DNA of 64,000 nucleotides from the NCBI GenBank assembly GCA_050952845.1, contig JBMNLP010000001.1, forward strand, positions 2,976,001-3,040,000. Reading direction: 5' to 3'. This document shows, piece after piece, positions 7,649 through 15,810 of this stretch. Positions within the stretch are counted from its first letter, which is position 1. Every line of letters starts with the position of its first letter. The notes beneath the pieces are model-generated. The model was not told the DNA's origin, searched no databases, and saw only the letters and a program-made list of their open reading frames with translations. A program made the translations under genes and the position numbers. The stretch is from JAGVSV01 sp050952845 (GTDB lineage: Bacteria > Bacillota > Clostridia > Christensenellales > Aristaeellaceae).

Positions 7649-9280
7649 TTATCGGCTCAGGTAACGAGTATATGCGGACTGATAAGCATCTATAACATCC
7701 TGAATCCCCATGTTCTTGACTTGTTGCAGCAGGGCATCCAATTCTTCAACAGGCTTATTGCCAACGATCACATTTAAATACACTTCGGAAACCGCTGTGT
7801 TGATTTCGGTAATGTTTGCTGTAGCATCCTGCTCTTCCATATTTAGTGTAAAACCAGGCCTATCCAGTCCAGCATCACCAGCTGCGTAATTTAGGTGGGT
7901 AGTAACTTGATCCGGCACTTTCAAGTTCATGGAACCCCAGGCTTCATAACTCATGGCTTTAGGCCAGCTACCATAGGTGGGCAAGGCATACTTAAACACA
8001 GCATCTGACATGCCATAGTCCGGGTCATTGGTGACAAGTTCTGTCCATTCATGCTTACCATCAGCATCCTTCGTATAAGAAACACCTTCTACGCCCCAGT
8101 TGATCAATTCGCTACCTTCTTCGGAATACAGATAGTTGATCAATTCAAGACACTTGTCAATCTTACCGTTTTTCACAGCGGCAGTAGTGATAACGGTGGG
8201 CTGATTGGAAGCGACGTAATTAACCAGAGCATTGTCATAATCGTAGTTATAGGGAACACCGTCAATGCCTTTCAGCGGTACCAATCCATAGATGCATACA
8301 TCCTCTGCATTGCCATAACCGTTGTCAGTTAGAGTTTGGCGGATGCCATCTCCCCAGGTGACCACGTTGTCGGGGAAACAGAAGAACACACCAACTTTAT
8401 CACCAGTTACCTTGGCTGCCCAGGCGTCAAAATTCTGTGTGATAGCGTCTTCATCAATCAAGCCTTCACTATACCATTTAGTTAACGTTTCTACATATGC
8501 CTTAAAGTTATCCCCGCTATTGTACTCAGTCCAGTAGGTCATTTCATCATTTTGGGGATCACGATAAACGGTATTTACCTTTAGAGAAAAAGCAGCAGCT
8601 AAAGAATCCATGCCAGGATGGGCGGTTCCCCACCAGTTACAGCAACTGAATGGAATTTCATCGTTCGGATCACCGTTACCGTTCGCATCATTTTCTTTAA
8701 AGGCTTTTAGTACTGTATAAAGATCATCAATTGTTTCGGGGATCGGTAGGTCTAGTCGATCCAACCAGTCCTTTCGGATGGCGTAGCCCCAGTAAGCAGA
8801 ACGAGCGATGTTGGGTTCCCAATGGCAAAATGTAACAACAGATCCGTCATCTTCTGTCACGCCACGACGTACTTCAGGATGCTCATCAAGTACCTTGAAC
8901 CAGTTTGGTACTTTTTCTTTGTACTCAGGAATCTCGCTGATAGGCACGATCACGCCATCTTCGACACCTGCCAGTGCGCCGCCGGAATATTGAGCCCAGT
9001 CATAATACAGTAGGTCAGGATAATCTCTGGTGGTCAGCATGGCATTCACAGCTGTGTTGTAGTCATCAGAGGAACCTGGACCCTGAATATCTAGCTTGAT
9101 GTTTAGGCGCTTTTCAAGTTCCTGAACCCAGGCTGTCTCGTTGTAAGTTGCCACCGCATTTCGGTTTAGCTCTTGACGATAGTAGGTGATTGTGACAGGT
9201 TCGTCATCCGCCATAGCAAGCGGTATGATGGTAGTTGCTGTCATAACAAATACACACAGCAGGATAACGAGTCGTTTCAT
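7649..9280 (-). CDS. Carbohydrate ABC transporter substrate-binding protein (LplA/YtcQ-like)
   Basis: This 543-aa secreted binding protein belongs to the large family-1 sugar-binding group found with LplB/LplC permeases. A signal peptide covers residues 1-24 (MKRLVILLCVFVMTATTI, then AMA before DDEP). The mature part has the expected PDLLYYDWAQYSGG and WLDRLDLPIPETIDDLYTVL segments and the DANGNGDPNDEIPFS loop seen in this family. No cysteine lies at the cleavage site, so it is not an obvious lipoprotein, which is unusual for a Gram-positive binding protein. The start has an excellent GGAGG site 8-10 bases upstream. It sits downstream of two permeases, and no ATPase is encoded; a shared MsmX-type ATPase is expected elsewhere. 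Confidence 0.88.
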   Translation of the reverse strand: MKRLVILLCVFVMTATTIIPLAMADDEPVTITYYRQELNRNAVATYNETAWVQELEKRLNIKLDIQGPGSSDDYNTAVNAMLTTRDYPDLLYYDWAQYSGGALAGVEDGVIVPISEIPEYKEKVPNWFKVLDEHPEVRRGVTEDDGSVVTFCHWEPNIARSAYWGYAIRKDWLDRLDLPIPETIDDLYTVLKAFKENDANGNGDPNDEIPFSCCNWWGTAHPGMDSLAAAFSLKVNTVYRDPQNDEMTYWTEYNSGDNFKAYVETLTKWYSEGLIDEDAITQNFDAWAAKVTGDKVGVFFCFPDNVVTWGDGIRQTLTDNGYGNAEDVCIYGLVPLKGIDGVPYNYDYDNALVNYVASNQPTVITTAAVKNGKIDKCLELINYLYSEEGSELINWGVEGVSYTKDADGKHEWTELVTNDPDYGMSDAVFKYALPTYGSWPKAMSYEAWGSMNLKVPDQVTTHLNYAAGDAGLDRPGFTLNMEEQDATANITEINTAVSEVYLNVIVGNKPVEELDALLQQVKNMGIQDVIDAYQSAYTRYLSR

Positions 9281-9343
9281 GGTATAAACCTCCTTTTTAT
9301 TAGCTCATGGCTTTCAAGCCATGCTGCTTTTATCGATACTACG

Positions 9344-10291
9344 TCAGCCTTTTAGCGCGCCGATCATGACGCCTTTTGTAAAGTACTTCTGCAGGAAGGG
9401 GTAGACGCAGATGATAGGAATGACTGAGACAATAATCGTTGCGTATTTAAGTAGCATGCGGGTTGCCTGATCCTCACCAGAGCGATTACTGCTGCCTGTG
9501 CCAGCAGTGGCAGACATTTCATTGTTCACGAGAATCTGGCGAAGCACCATCTGCAGTGGTTGTTTTTGACTATCGCGAATGTAAAGCAATGCGTTTGTCC
9601 AGCTGTTCCAATAACCGACCACAATGAATAAGCCGATGGCAGCAATGGTTGGTACAATTAACGGAATCAGGATTCGTATAAGCACAGTCATTTCGTTAGC
9701 GCCATCTAGTTCGGCGCTTTCTGTCATTTCTTTTGGTATGTTCATCAGGGCTGTTCGTAGAATAATCACATAATAAGTGCTAATCAATCCAGGCAGAATC
9801 AACGACCAAAGCGAATCGATCAGCCCCAATTCATTGACAATCAGGTAGGTGGGGATCATGCCGCCATTGAAATACATGGTAAACACCGCAATAAAGGTGA
9901 AGAATCCATGCAGCATACTGTCCTTTTTACTAAGGACAAAAGCAAACAGCAGTGAAGCAGTCAGCGTGCAAGTTGTACCAACGGTTGCCAGAAACAAAGT
10001 GACAAGGTAGCCTGTCCATATAGAGCGATAATTCAACACATATTGATAGCCTCTGAATGATAAGCCAAGTGGGTACAGCAATGGTCCACTATGTGAATAA
10101 AGCTTCAACGGATTGCTCAGCGATGCGAAAAGAACATATAAGAATGGATATAAGGTGACAAGCATCAATAAAAACATAAAAATGATATTGCAGACGTCGA
10201 ATATCTTACTGCCCACAGAAGGTAAACCGTAGTTCCATTTGCCTTTTGCTAAACGCTTATGATGAATGTTTGTCTGAACAGTCTTGTTCAT
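9344..10291 (-). CDS. Carbohydrate ABC transporter permease (YtcP/LplC-like)
   Basis: This 315-aa inner-membrane permease has about six hydrophobic segments, beginning with IIFMFLLMLVTLYPFLYVLF near residue 35. Its EAA loop, ESAELDGANEMTVLIRILIP near residue 205, docks with the ATPase. The C-terminus (KYFTKGVMIGALKG) is typical of LplC-type subunits. It pairs with the permease immediately upstream (15-bp gap) and the binding protein downstream to form an oligosaccharide importer. The sugar is not readable from the permease, but the neighbouring GH4 and GH95 enzymes suggest galactosyl or fucosyl oligosaccharides. Confidence 0.9.
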   Translation of the reverse strand: MNKTVQTNIHHKRLAKGKWNYGLPSVGSKIFDVCNIIFMFLLMLVTLYPFLYVLFASLSNPLKLYSHSGPLLYPLGLSFRGYQYVLNYRSIWTGYLVTLFLATVGTTCTLTASLLFAFVLSKKDSMLHGFFTFIAVFTMYFNGGMIPTYLIVNELGLIDSLWSLILPGLISTYYVIILRTALMNIPKEMTESAELDGANEMTVLIRILIPLIVPTIAAIGLFIVVGYWNSWTNALLYIRDSQKQPLQMVLRQILVNNEMSATAGTGSSNRSGEDQATRMLLKYATIIVSVIPIICVYPFLQKYFTKGVMIGALKG

Positions 10292-10306
10292 CTCATGCTC
10301 TCTCCT

Positions 10307-11251
10307 TTACCACAACGATATATCGCTCACTTTTCGACTCAAGGCATTGACACCTACCAGCAACATGAAATTAAACAGCGAGTTGAACAAGCCAACAGCT
10401 GTAGCATAGCTGTAGTTTCCTTGCTGCATACCATAACGATATACGAAGGATGAGATCACATCAGAGGTTTCATAGATGGTTTCATTATAGAGTAGGATGA
10501 TTTTTTCGAACCCTACGCTTAGCATGTTTCCAACTCTCAGGATCAGCATGATAATAATAGTGGGAAGTATGCCAGGGATTGTCACATAGAGGACACGGCC
10601 AAACCGATTGCATCCATCTATCGTTGCAGCATCATATAGGTCAGCGTCAACACCGCCAAGAGCTGATAGATATATGATGGAACCGTACCCCACCCCCTGC
10701 CAGATGCCTGAACCAACATAAATGCCGCGAAAGTATCGAGCATTCTGCATAAACAGCACCTTGGATCCACCTAATGCTTGAATGATCTGATTGATTAAGC
10801 CGCTGGATGAGAAGAAATCCAGAATAATGCCGCACACAACCACCTGAGAAATGAAGTGAGGCAAGTATGTCACCGTTTGTACTGTACGCTTATATGCCGA
10901 TGATCGCAGTTCGTTGAGTAGCAGCGCCAGAATAATCGGAGCTGGGAAACCGAAGATTAGATCCAAAACATTAATCAAGAATGTATTTCTCAGCAGACGC
11001 CAAAAATAATATCCGCTAAAAAACTGCTCGAAATACTTATACCAAGGATCCGCCCACTTGCTGCCAAAAATGCCTCGCGCCGCTCGAAAATTCTTGAATG
11101 CAATGACCACACCACCCATAGGCAGATAACAGAAGGTGATGTAGTAACTCAAACATAAAAAACCAATCAGATAAACTAATTTGTACCGTTTCAAATCCCT
11201 ACTGACGCGCTGCCTGAACGTTTTTGGGGGTATGATATGTCGTGTGGTCAT
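10307..11251 (-). CDS. Carbohydrate ABC transporter permease (LplB/YteP-like)
   Basis: This 314-aa permease starts with the short cationic cytoplasmic lead KTFRQRVSRDLKRYKLVYLI followed by a first membrane segment and the YLPMGGVVIAFKNF motif characteristic of LplB-type subunits. The EAA loop is DLYDAATIDGCNRFGRVLYV near residue 205. It ends with SRKVSDISLW, a usual family terminus. It is the first transporter gene of the operon, 229 bp after the GH4 gene, so it could have its own promoter in that gap. It forms the heterodimeric channel with the next gene. Confidence 0.9.
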   Translation of the reverse strand: MTTRHIIPPKTFRQRVSRDLKRYKLVYLIGFLCLSYYITFCYLPMGGVVIAFKNFRAARGIFGSKWADPWYKYFEQFFSGYYFWRLLRNTFLINVLDLIFGFPAPIILALLLNELRSSAYKRTVQTVTYLPHFISQVVVCGIILDFFSSSGLINQIIQALGGSKVLFMQNARYFRGIYVGSGIWQGVGYGSIIYLSALGGVDADLYDAATIDGCNRFGRVLYVTIPGILPTIIIMLILRVGNMLSVGFEKIILLYNETIYETSDVISSFVYRYGMQQGNYSYATAVGLFNSLFNFMLLVGVNALSRKVSDISLW

Positions 11252-11480
11252 GAACTTATCGCCTCCTTCTACATCATGTTTCCGTGCTTTCCTGAAACAG
11301 TTGGGTTAGGAAAGCTCTGGGGTTGCGTGTGTGCTTTCATGCACCTCATGCATGATGGTTGGAATATATACAGTTTGATAGTTTATATTTCATCTGTTTC
11401 AAAATTGTAGTAAATGATCTTCTCTTTCATCTTGTGTCAACTCCTCCTTTCGCGGAAACGATTCGCAACACAGCCACAGA

Positions 11481-12815
11481 TCACCAAAAACTATGATATT
11501 TTCCACAAGCAGCAAACATCTGGCTCACCATCTGATCCATCTCGTCCAAGCTCAGCTTTGCTGCAGTATAAGGATCATAGTATACTGCTTTGTAGACAAG
11601 GGATTTATCCTTTTGTAGATAAGCTTCTACAACCATCTCTTCGGTTTGGCTTTCAATATTGTTCAACAAAGCCAATTCTTGTGGCATAAAGCCGATGTGT
11701 ACTGGCTTCAATCCGTTTTCGTCAGCTATTATAGGTACTTCCACGCAGGCACCCTTTGGCAGATTATCGATTAAACCGAAGTTCCGTACATTTCCATTGA
11801 ATTCAAATGGTGTTCCATCTCCAAAACAGGCATTGAATATGTAGCTGGCATATTCATGTCCGCGTTCCAACGATATTTCCTCTCCAAACCACTTTTCTAA
11901 CATATCCACGCGTGATCTGTTCCGAAAAAAACCACCTTGTTGAACACGCTGACTCATGTGGACACCGGGGGTTCCATCGAAATTCAAAGGCGGGCAATAT
12001 TTCATCATCAGATCATCCCGTTTGCGAAACCATCCATTATACTCACTGTTATGATATGAGCTTTCGGTTACGAAATATCCTAAATGTCTGAACATTTCGA
12101 TACGAACCCGTTCGGTTTTGTAGATTTCAGGATTCTTGGTTACTTCCCGTAGCATGGGATATACATCCTGACCTTTGTACTTTAGAGTCAGATAAAATGC
12201 GGTATGGTTAAGCCCAGCGCAAGTATAGGTCATGTCTCGGGTATTCACATTCAGCCACTTGGCGAGAAGCATAATCGTTTCCTGTACGCTGTGGCAAAGG
12301 CCAATGAAACAAAGCTCTGGATACAATGTCTGTACCGTACGGCAGATCATACTCATGGGGTTTGTATAGTTTAAAAAAACGACATTAGGACATAGTTCCT
12401 GTGCGTCTTTTGCAATATCTACAATAGCCTGAATCGTGCGCAAGTAACAAAAAAATCCCCACACGCCTCTGGTATCGCCAACAGCCGCTTCAACACCATA
12501 TTGAGAAGGAATGCCCAATTCATCCTTCAGCGCCTCCCAGCCACCCACCTGAATGGTACAAAGTATGCCATCAGCTTCCTCTAGAGCTTCCCGTCGATCA
12601 AGAGTACAGTGCACAGTCGCGGGATAATGACCTGCATCTACATATCTCTGTACCATACGCCGAGCCATCTCCAAGTACTCTTGATTGATATCCACTAGCC
12701 ACAATTCCACATTCTGAAGGGCATCAAAAGTAAGGATGTCCCGACATAAGTTGCGGGTAAAAATAAAACTCCCAGCACCAATAAATACGATCTTTTTTCT
12801 GTTTTTGTTTATCAT
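11481..12815 (-). CDS. Glycoside hydrolase family 4, alpha-galactosidase-like (MelA type)
   Basis: The 444-aa protein has the GH4 NAD-binding start (IVFIGAGSFIFTRNL, residues 9-23), VELWLVDIN (36-44), the NYTNPM segment (149-154) and a metal-binding CHSV motif (174-177), followed by GLNHTAFY (201-208). GH4 enzymes use NAD and a divalent metal, usually Mn, and cleave by redox elimination. The CHSV signature is the one seen in E. coli melibiase MelA, favouring alpha-galactosidase over 6-phospho-glucosidase activity. The protein is cytoplasmic. It heads the operon; an AGAGG site precedes the ATG, and a cre-like site and a second palindrome lie 100-180 bp upstream. An alpha-galacturonidase or alpha-glucosidase role is an alternative. 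Confidence 0.83.
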   Translation of the reverse strand: MINKNRKKIVFIGAGSFIFTRNLCRDILTFDALQNVELWLVDINQEYLEMARRMVQRYVDAGHYPATVHCTLDRREALEEADGILCTIQVGGWEALKDELGIPSQYGVEAAVGDTRGVWGFFCYLRTIQAIVDIAKDAQELCPNVVFLNYTNPMSMICRTVQTLYPELCFIGLCHSVQETIMLLAKWLNVNTRDMTYTCAGLNHTAFYLTLKYKGQDVYPMLREVTKNPEIYKTERVRIEMFRHLGYFVTESSYHNSEYNGWFRKRDDLMMKYCPPLNFDGTPGVHMSQRVQQGGFFRNRSRVDMLEKWFGEEISLERGHEYASYIFNACFGDGTPFEFNGNVRNFGLIDNLPKGACVEVPIIADENGLKPVHIGFMPQELALLNNIESQTEEMVVEAYLQKDKSLVYKAVYYDPYTAAKLSLDEMDQMVSQMFAACGKYHSFW

Positions 12816-12916
12816 TTTCTTAACCTCTTTTTAAAATCACAAGGTAACTAAATTCCCTTTTTCTCCTACTAGTTTTGCTACACCAGAGATGATAGGCATT
12901 CAGCCACCTCAATAAA

Positions 12917-12930
12917 CGTAATCGATTACA
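12917..12930 (-). promoter_or_regulatory. LacI-type operator candidate (palindrome) upstream of GH4 operon
   Basis: Minus-strand TGTAATCGATTACG contains the perfect 12-bp palindrome GTAATCGATTAC (12918-12929). It resembles the second site 66 bp further upstream (11 of 14 bases). The palindromic CG-centred form is typical of LacI-family repressors, so a substrate-specific regulator of the GH4/ABC/GH95 operon is plausible. Confidence 0.5.
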
Positions 12931-12982
12931 ACAGCTACATATCTTGCAATATTTACGATTTTTTACATCCTTTGCGTTATAA

Positions 12983-12996
12983 TATAATCGTTTACA
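12983..12996 (-). promoter_or_regulatory. cre-like site (CcpA) upstream of GH4 operon
   Basis: Minus-strand TGTAAACGATTATA fits the catabolite-responsive element TGNAARCGNWWWCA at 13 of 14 positions (T replaces C near the end). It overlaps AT-rich -10-like sequence TATATTATAAC, so binding there would block transcription. It suggests carbon catabolite repression of the operon. Confidence 0.55.
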
Positions 12997-13274
12997 GCAA
13001 AGCATATAACCAATCCGTTAATATAGTACCTCTTTCTATTTCAGATGTCAAGAGAATATTTTCGCGAATCATTTCCGCAACCCCGCTTTTATCAAAACTT
13101 AGTGCGCAGGTTCAGCTTGAAACATCTATCGATTTTCAAAACATCATATTGATGCTTATCTTGTAAAGAATAAGTTTCCCCTTTTTCGGTTATTTTTCTC
13201 TCACATCATATTTCGGAGCGCACTAACATAAGGCTTTCAGCGGTTTTTCTTTAGGCGCTTTGTTTTATACCGTT

Positions 13275-14525
13275 TTATACGACCCACGATGCGAGACTTT
13301 TTTTGTTTTTTCCTAAGATTTTTCCTTTAGCAAATCCAAGACTGATGATCAAGCTCATGGTCACATACAAGGTCATCTTGGACAGCCCCAGAATTGTGTG
13401 ATTCTCGAACAAAAAATCTCTGTCCAGCCTTCCGTTTATTCTTTCAACGGCCGTTCTTTGCTTGTAGATTCTCTTGTATTTCATACTCGTTCTGGCTATC
13501 TTGGGAAATATCCTTAGGTCTTCTTTTCGTTTGATTCGAAATACCTTGCTATTCTCAGCTTTATATTTAAAGGTGTACCTTAAGCTGTCGGTAGCTTTGT
13601 CATATCCTGCGTATCGGAGCGGACGGTTATTTCCATTGTCGTCAATGTAATATACATTTCCGCTTTGGTCGTATATCAGGTCTGTGTCAAGATATTGCCG
13701 GGTTGATTCTTCTTTCCACAGGTGTCTGTTGGGTATTAGGGTTGTCACTCCTTTTTCTTCCAGTCTTTCGATTAAGTCCGTGTCATCATATCCTGCATCG
13801 GCTAAAAAATATTTCATTCTCTCATAGTCAGGTAACTTGGTTTGGAACAATAGTTTTTTAGCTACGGGTACTTCTCCCTTATTTGCGGTAGTTACAGTAT
13901 AGGTTATGGGTAATTCATATTTACAATCGCATAATAGATGAACTCGGTAACCATAAAAATATCTTGTCGTTGTTTTTGTACCATCCTCCGAAGTATATGT
14001 CTTGGCAGTTCGAGTGGCATCGTGGTCCGCTCTTCTATCTTTGCTTTTTCCTTTACTGAAAGAAGAGGCATATGATTCTATTATCTTCCCGTCCAATGCA
14101 CAGGTCTCACCATAATCAGGGAATAGTTCATACATCGTTTTTACTAAGGCTTGAAATATCTTATCTCTTTCGCTTTCGTATTCCATAAGGCGGCTGATAA
14201 ATCTGGAGAATGTAGAGGAGCCCGGCACAATATGCACGACGCCATTGGTGTCTTTCCAAGGTTCAAAGCCGCATATTTTCCTAAATTGGCTGTTTCGTCT
14301 CAATTCCCGTATCAGTGATTCAATCGTCGGGTGTTGAAATACGAATTTTGCAATAAAGGCTGTCCATAGACTTTCGTTGGAATATCCTGATCCACCTTTT
14401 TCCCTTCTTTTATTCAATGCTTTCAGCAATTTCTCGTCCGGAAGATTTTCGATGACCAGTATTAATTTTTCCAAATCTCCTAATTCCGTATCGTCAAATA
14501 TGCTGAACTGTGTTATAATTTTCAT
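13275..14525 (-). CDS. DDE transposase (IS4/IS5 superfamily), intact
   Basis: This 416-aa transposase starts at an ATG preceded by AAGGAG. It has a DUF772-like N-terminal part (NESLWTAFIAKFVFQHPTIE, residues about 49-68) and a DDE_Tnp_1-type core with CALDGKIIESY (first Asp), KYFLADAGYDDTDLI (second Asp) and KQRTAVERINGRLDRDF (Glu). All three catalytic regions are present and the frame is open throughout. I could not identify terminal inverted repeats or a target duplication, so element limits are not given. It separates the carbohydrate operon's regulatory region from the broken IS30 gene. Confidence 0.85.
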   Translation of the reverse strand: MKIITQFSIFDDTELGDLEKLILVIENLPDEKLLKALNKRREKGGSGYSNESLWTAFIAKFVFQHPTIESLIRELRRNSQFRKICGFEPWKDTNGVVHIVPGSSTFSRFISRLMEYESERDKIFQALVKTMYELFPDYGETCALDGKIIESYASSFSKGKSKDRRADHDATRTAKTYTSEDGTKTTTRYFYGYRVHLLCDCKYELPITYTVTTANKGEVPVAKKLLFQTKLPDYERMKYFLADAGYDDTDLIERLEEKGVTTLIPNRHLWKEESTRQYLDTDLIYDQSGNVYYIDDNGNNRPLRYAGYDKATDSLRYTFKYKAENSKVFRIKRKEDLRIFPKIARTSMKYKRIYKQRTAVERINGRLDRDFLFENHTILGLSKMTLYVTMSLIISLGFAKGKILGKNKKSLASWVV

Positions 14526-14908
14526 AGAGAGAATCTCCTTTCAGGTAGAGTATTTTGCTATTACATTATACCATGAAAGTAGCTCTAAACAGCTAAATTT
14601 GGAGGTTCTCTCGTTTTTTTCTCCTTTAGTCGTAAATTTCAAGATTCTTAAATATTGCTCCTATGAAATGCTGTGTTTTAGCCATTTTGGGTGGCGTTTT
14701 TTATTTTACATGGCTTCAACTTGCAAGTATTTCAAGCCTTTTAACATGCGGAAATGATTCTTCGCGCTCATCTTGACATGAGGCACTACGGAGAGAGAAG
14801 TTAATTCCCAACGTAGGTTCCACAGTGGATTAGGGAGTGGCGTTTTGTCAGGGAAGGGTTTTGTAGTAGAATTAAGTCAGAGAAACTCTCCAGGGGAGGG
14901 AGAGAGAA
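14526..14908. other. Intergenic stretch between two IS genes
   Basis: No gene is supported. The part near 14530-14760 probably belongs to the end of the DDE-transposase element. The last 120 bp lead into the IS30 fragment and end with its ribosome site (GGGAGGGAGAG at about 14895-14905). No convincing inverted repeats were found by eye. Confidence 0.5.
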
Positions 14909-15431
14909 ATGACAAAGTATCAAGTTGGCAAGAACAAGCATCTGACTTTAGAAGCACGCACAGAGATACAGAGTGGTTTGGACCGCGGGCTGACCTATAA
15001 GGCAATCGGCAAGATTATAGGCAAGGATCAGACGACAGTATCCAAGGAAGTCAAAAAGCACCTTACCGTTCGCGAATCAAAGGTTGTTCGCCGCAATGAA
15101 CAAGGCGACGTGCTGCCTAAAGAACCTTGCCCTCAACTGCTCAAGGCACCTTTTGTCTGCAATGCATGTCCGAGAAGACGCAGCAATTGCCAGTACGACA
15201 GGCAGTTCTATCTGGCTACTCATGCCCCATGACTCCTACAAGGAAACGCTTTCGGAGGCACGGACAGGCATCGCCCTCAATAACCAGGAGTTCTATGAAA
15301 ACGATCGCATCATTTCAGAAGGTATCTGGAACAGTCAGCATTCATTACAACCAATTTTCCGCACAAAGTCGATGCTCAATCTGCTTGTAGTCTTATGCGC
15401 AAAAGTACGTTTGAAAACGATTATTGTTTAG
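14909..15431 (+). pseudogene. IS30-family transposase, frameshifted and truncated
   Basis: The first 107 codons encode an IS30-type N-terminus with its helix-turn-helix (KNKHLTLEARTEIQSGLDRG, then YKAIGKIIGKDQTTVSKEVKKH) and the cysteine-rich CNACPRRRSNCQYD segment. At the C run 15227-15230 one extra C shifts the frame. The correct continuation, HDSYKETLSEARTGIALNNQ, is found in the next frame and ends after about 40 residues at ISEGI; a further shift is visible near 15315. The integrase core with its DDE residues is absent. The remnant runs up to the palindromic repeat at 15443, so truncation probably happened at that junction. Confidence 0.85.
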
Positions 15432-15442
15432 TAGGGCTTATA

Positions 15443-15602
15443 GAGCAAATTACGCCATCGTGGCGCACAAAGCTGCGCAGAATTTTTGTCGCTAGCAAGG
15501 AGCGTGAACGCTGGCGTAGCAGCGCTACGTCAAGTGAACAGTGACACAGCCAGGGACAAAAAGAAAAGTCTGCGACTACGCCATGATAAGTGAATTTGCT
15601 CT
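15443..15602 (-). repeat. Palindromic repeat element, copy E2 (160 bp)
   Basis: Terminal AGAGCAAATT and AATTTGCTCT are perfect 10-bp inverted repeats. Read on the minus strand, ATGGCGTA occurs just inside both ends, and an internal CGTAGC-AGC-GCTACG hairpin is present. It encodes nothing. It has the architecture of a MITE or other non-autonomous palindromic element and sits directly beside a broken IS30 gene. Confidence 0.8.
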
Positions 15603-15810
15603 AATAATCTGGGTGATGAAAGTGAAAACAAAGATAACAATGCTGCGCTACAGAGCAACTTGCGTAGGTTATAAGTATTCATCTGAAACTGAGCCGAACG
15701 CAGGTACAAGCAAAAGCCTCCCGCCTGTTTGCGGAAGGCAGATACGCATAGTAGGCGGTATCACCCCGATGCATCCGGAGCAAGCCCCGATGTTTCCGCC
15801 GCACTGATTC

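Larger units (their letters stand above)
12816..13274. other. 459-bp regulatory and IS-edge intergenic region
   Basis: No gene is supported here; the short ORFs lack ribosome sites. The part next to the GH4 gene is AT-rich and carries two related palindromic operators (12917-12930 and 12983-12996) with overlapping minus-strand -10-like TATATT/TATAAC sequences. The distal part (about 13180-13274) is presumably the end of the neighbouring IS, but I could not define its inverted repeat. Confidence 0.6.

Noticed and set aside
11252..11480. Short ORF of about 15 codons after an AGGAGG site
   Set aside because: The ribosome site is 12 bases from the ATG and the peptide shows no family pattern; it may be a leftover of regulatory sequence before the permease gene.
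12972..13166. 64-aa plus-strand frame in the operator region
   Set aside because: No ribosome site, and it overlaps the palindromic operators and AT-rich promoter sequence.
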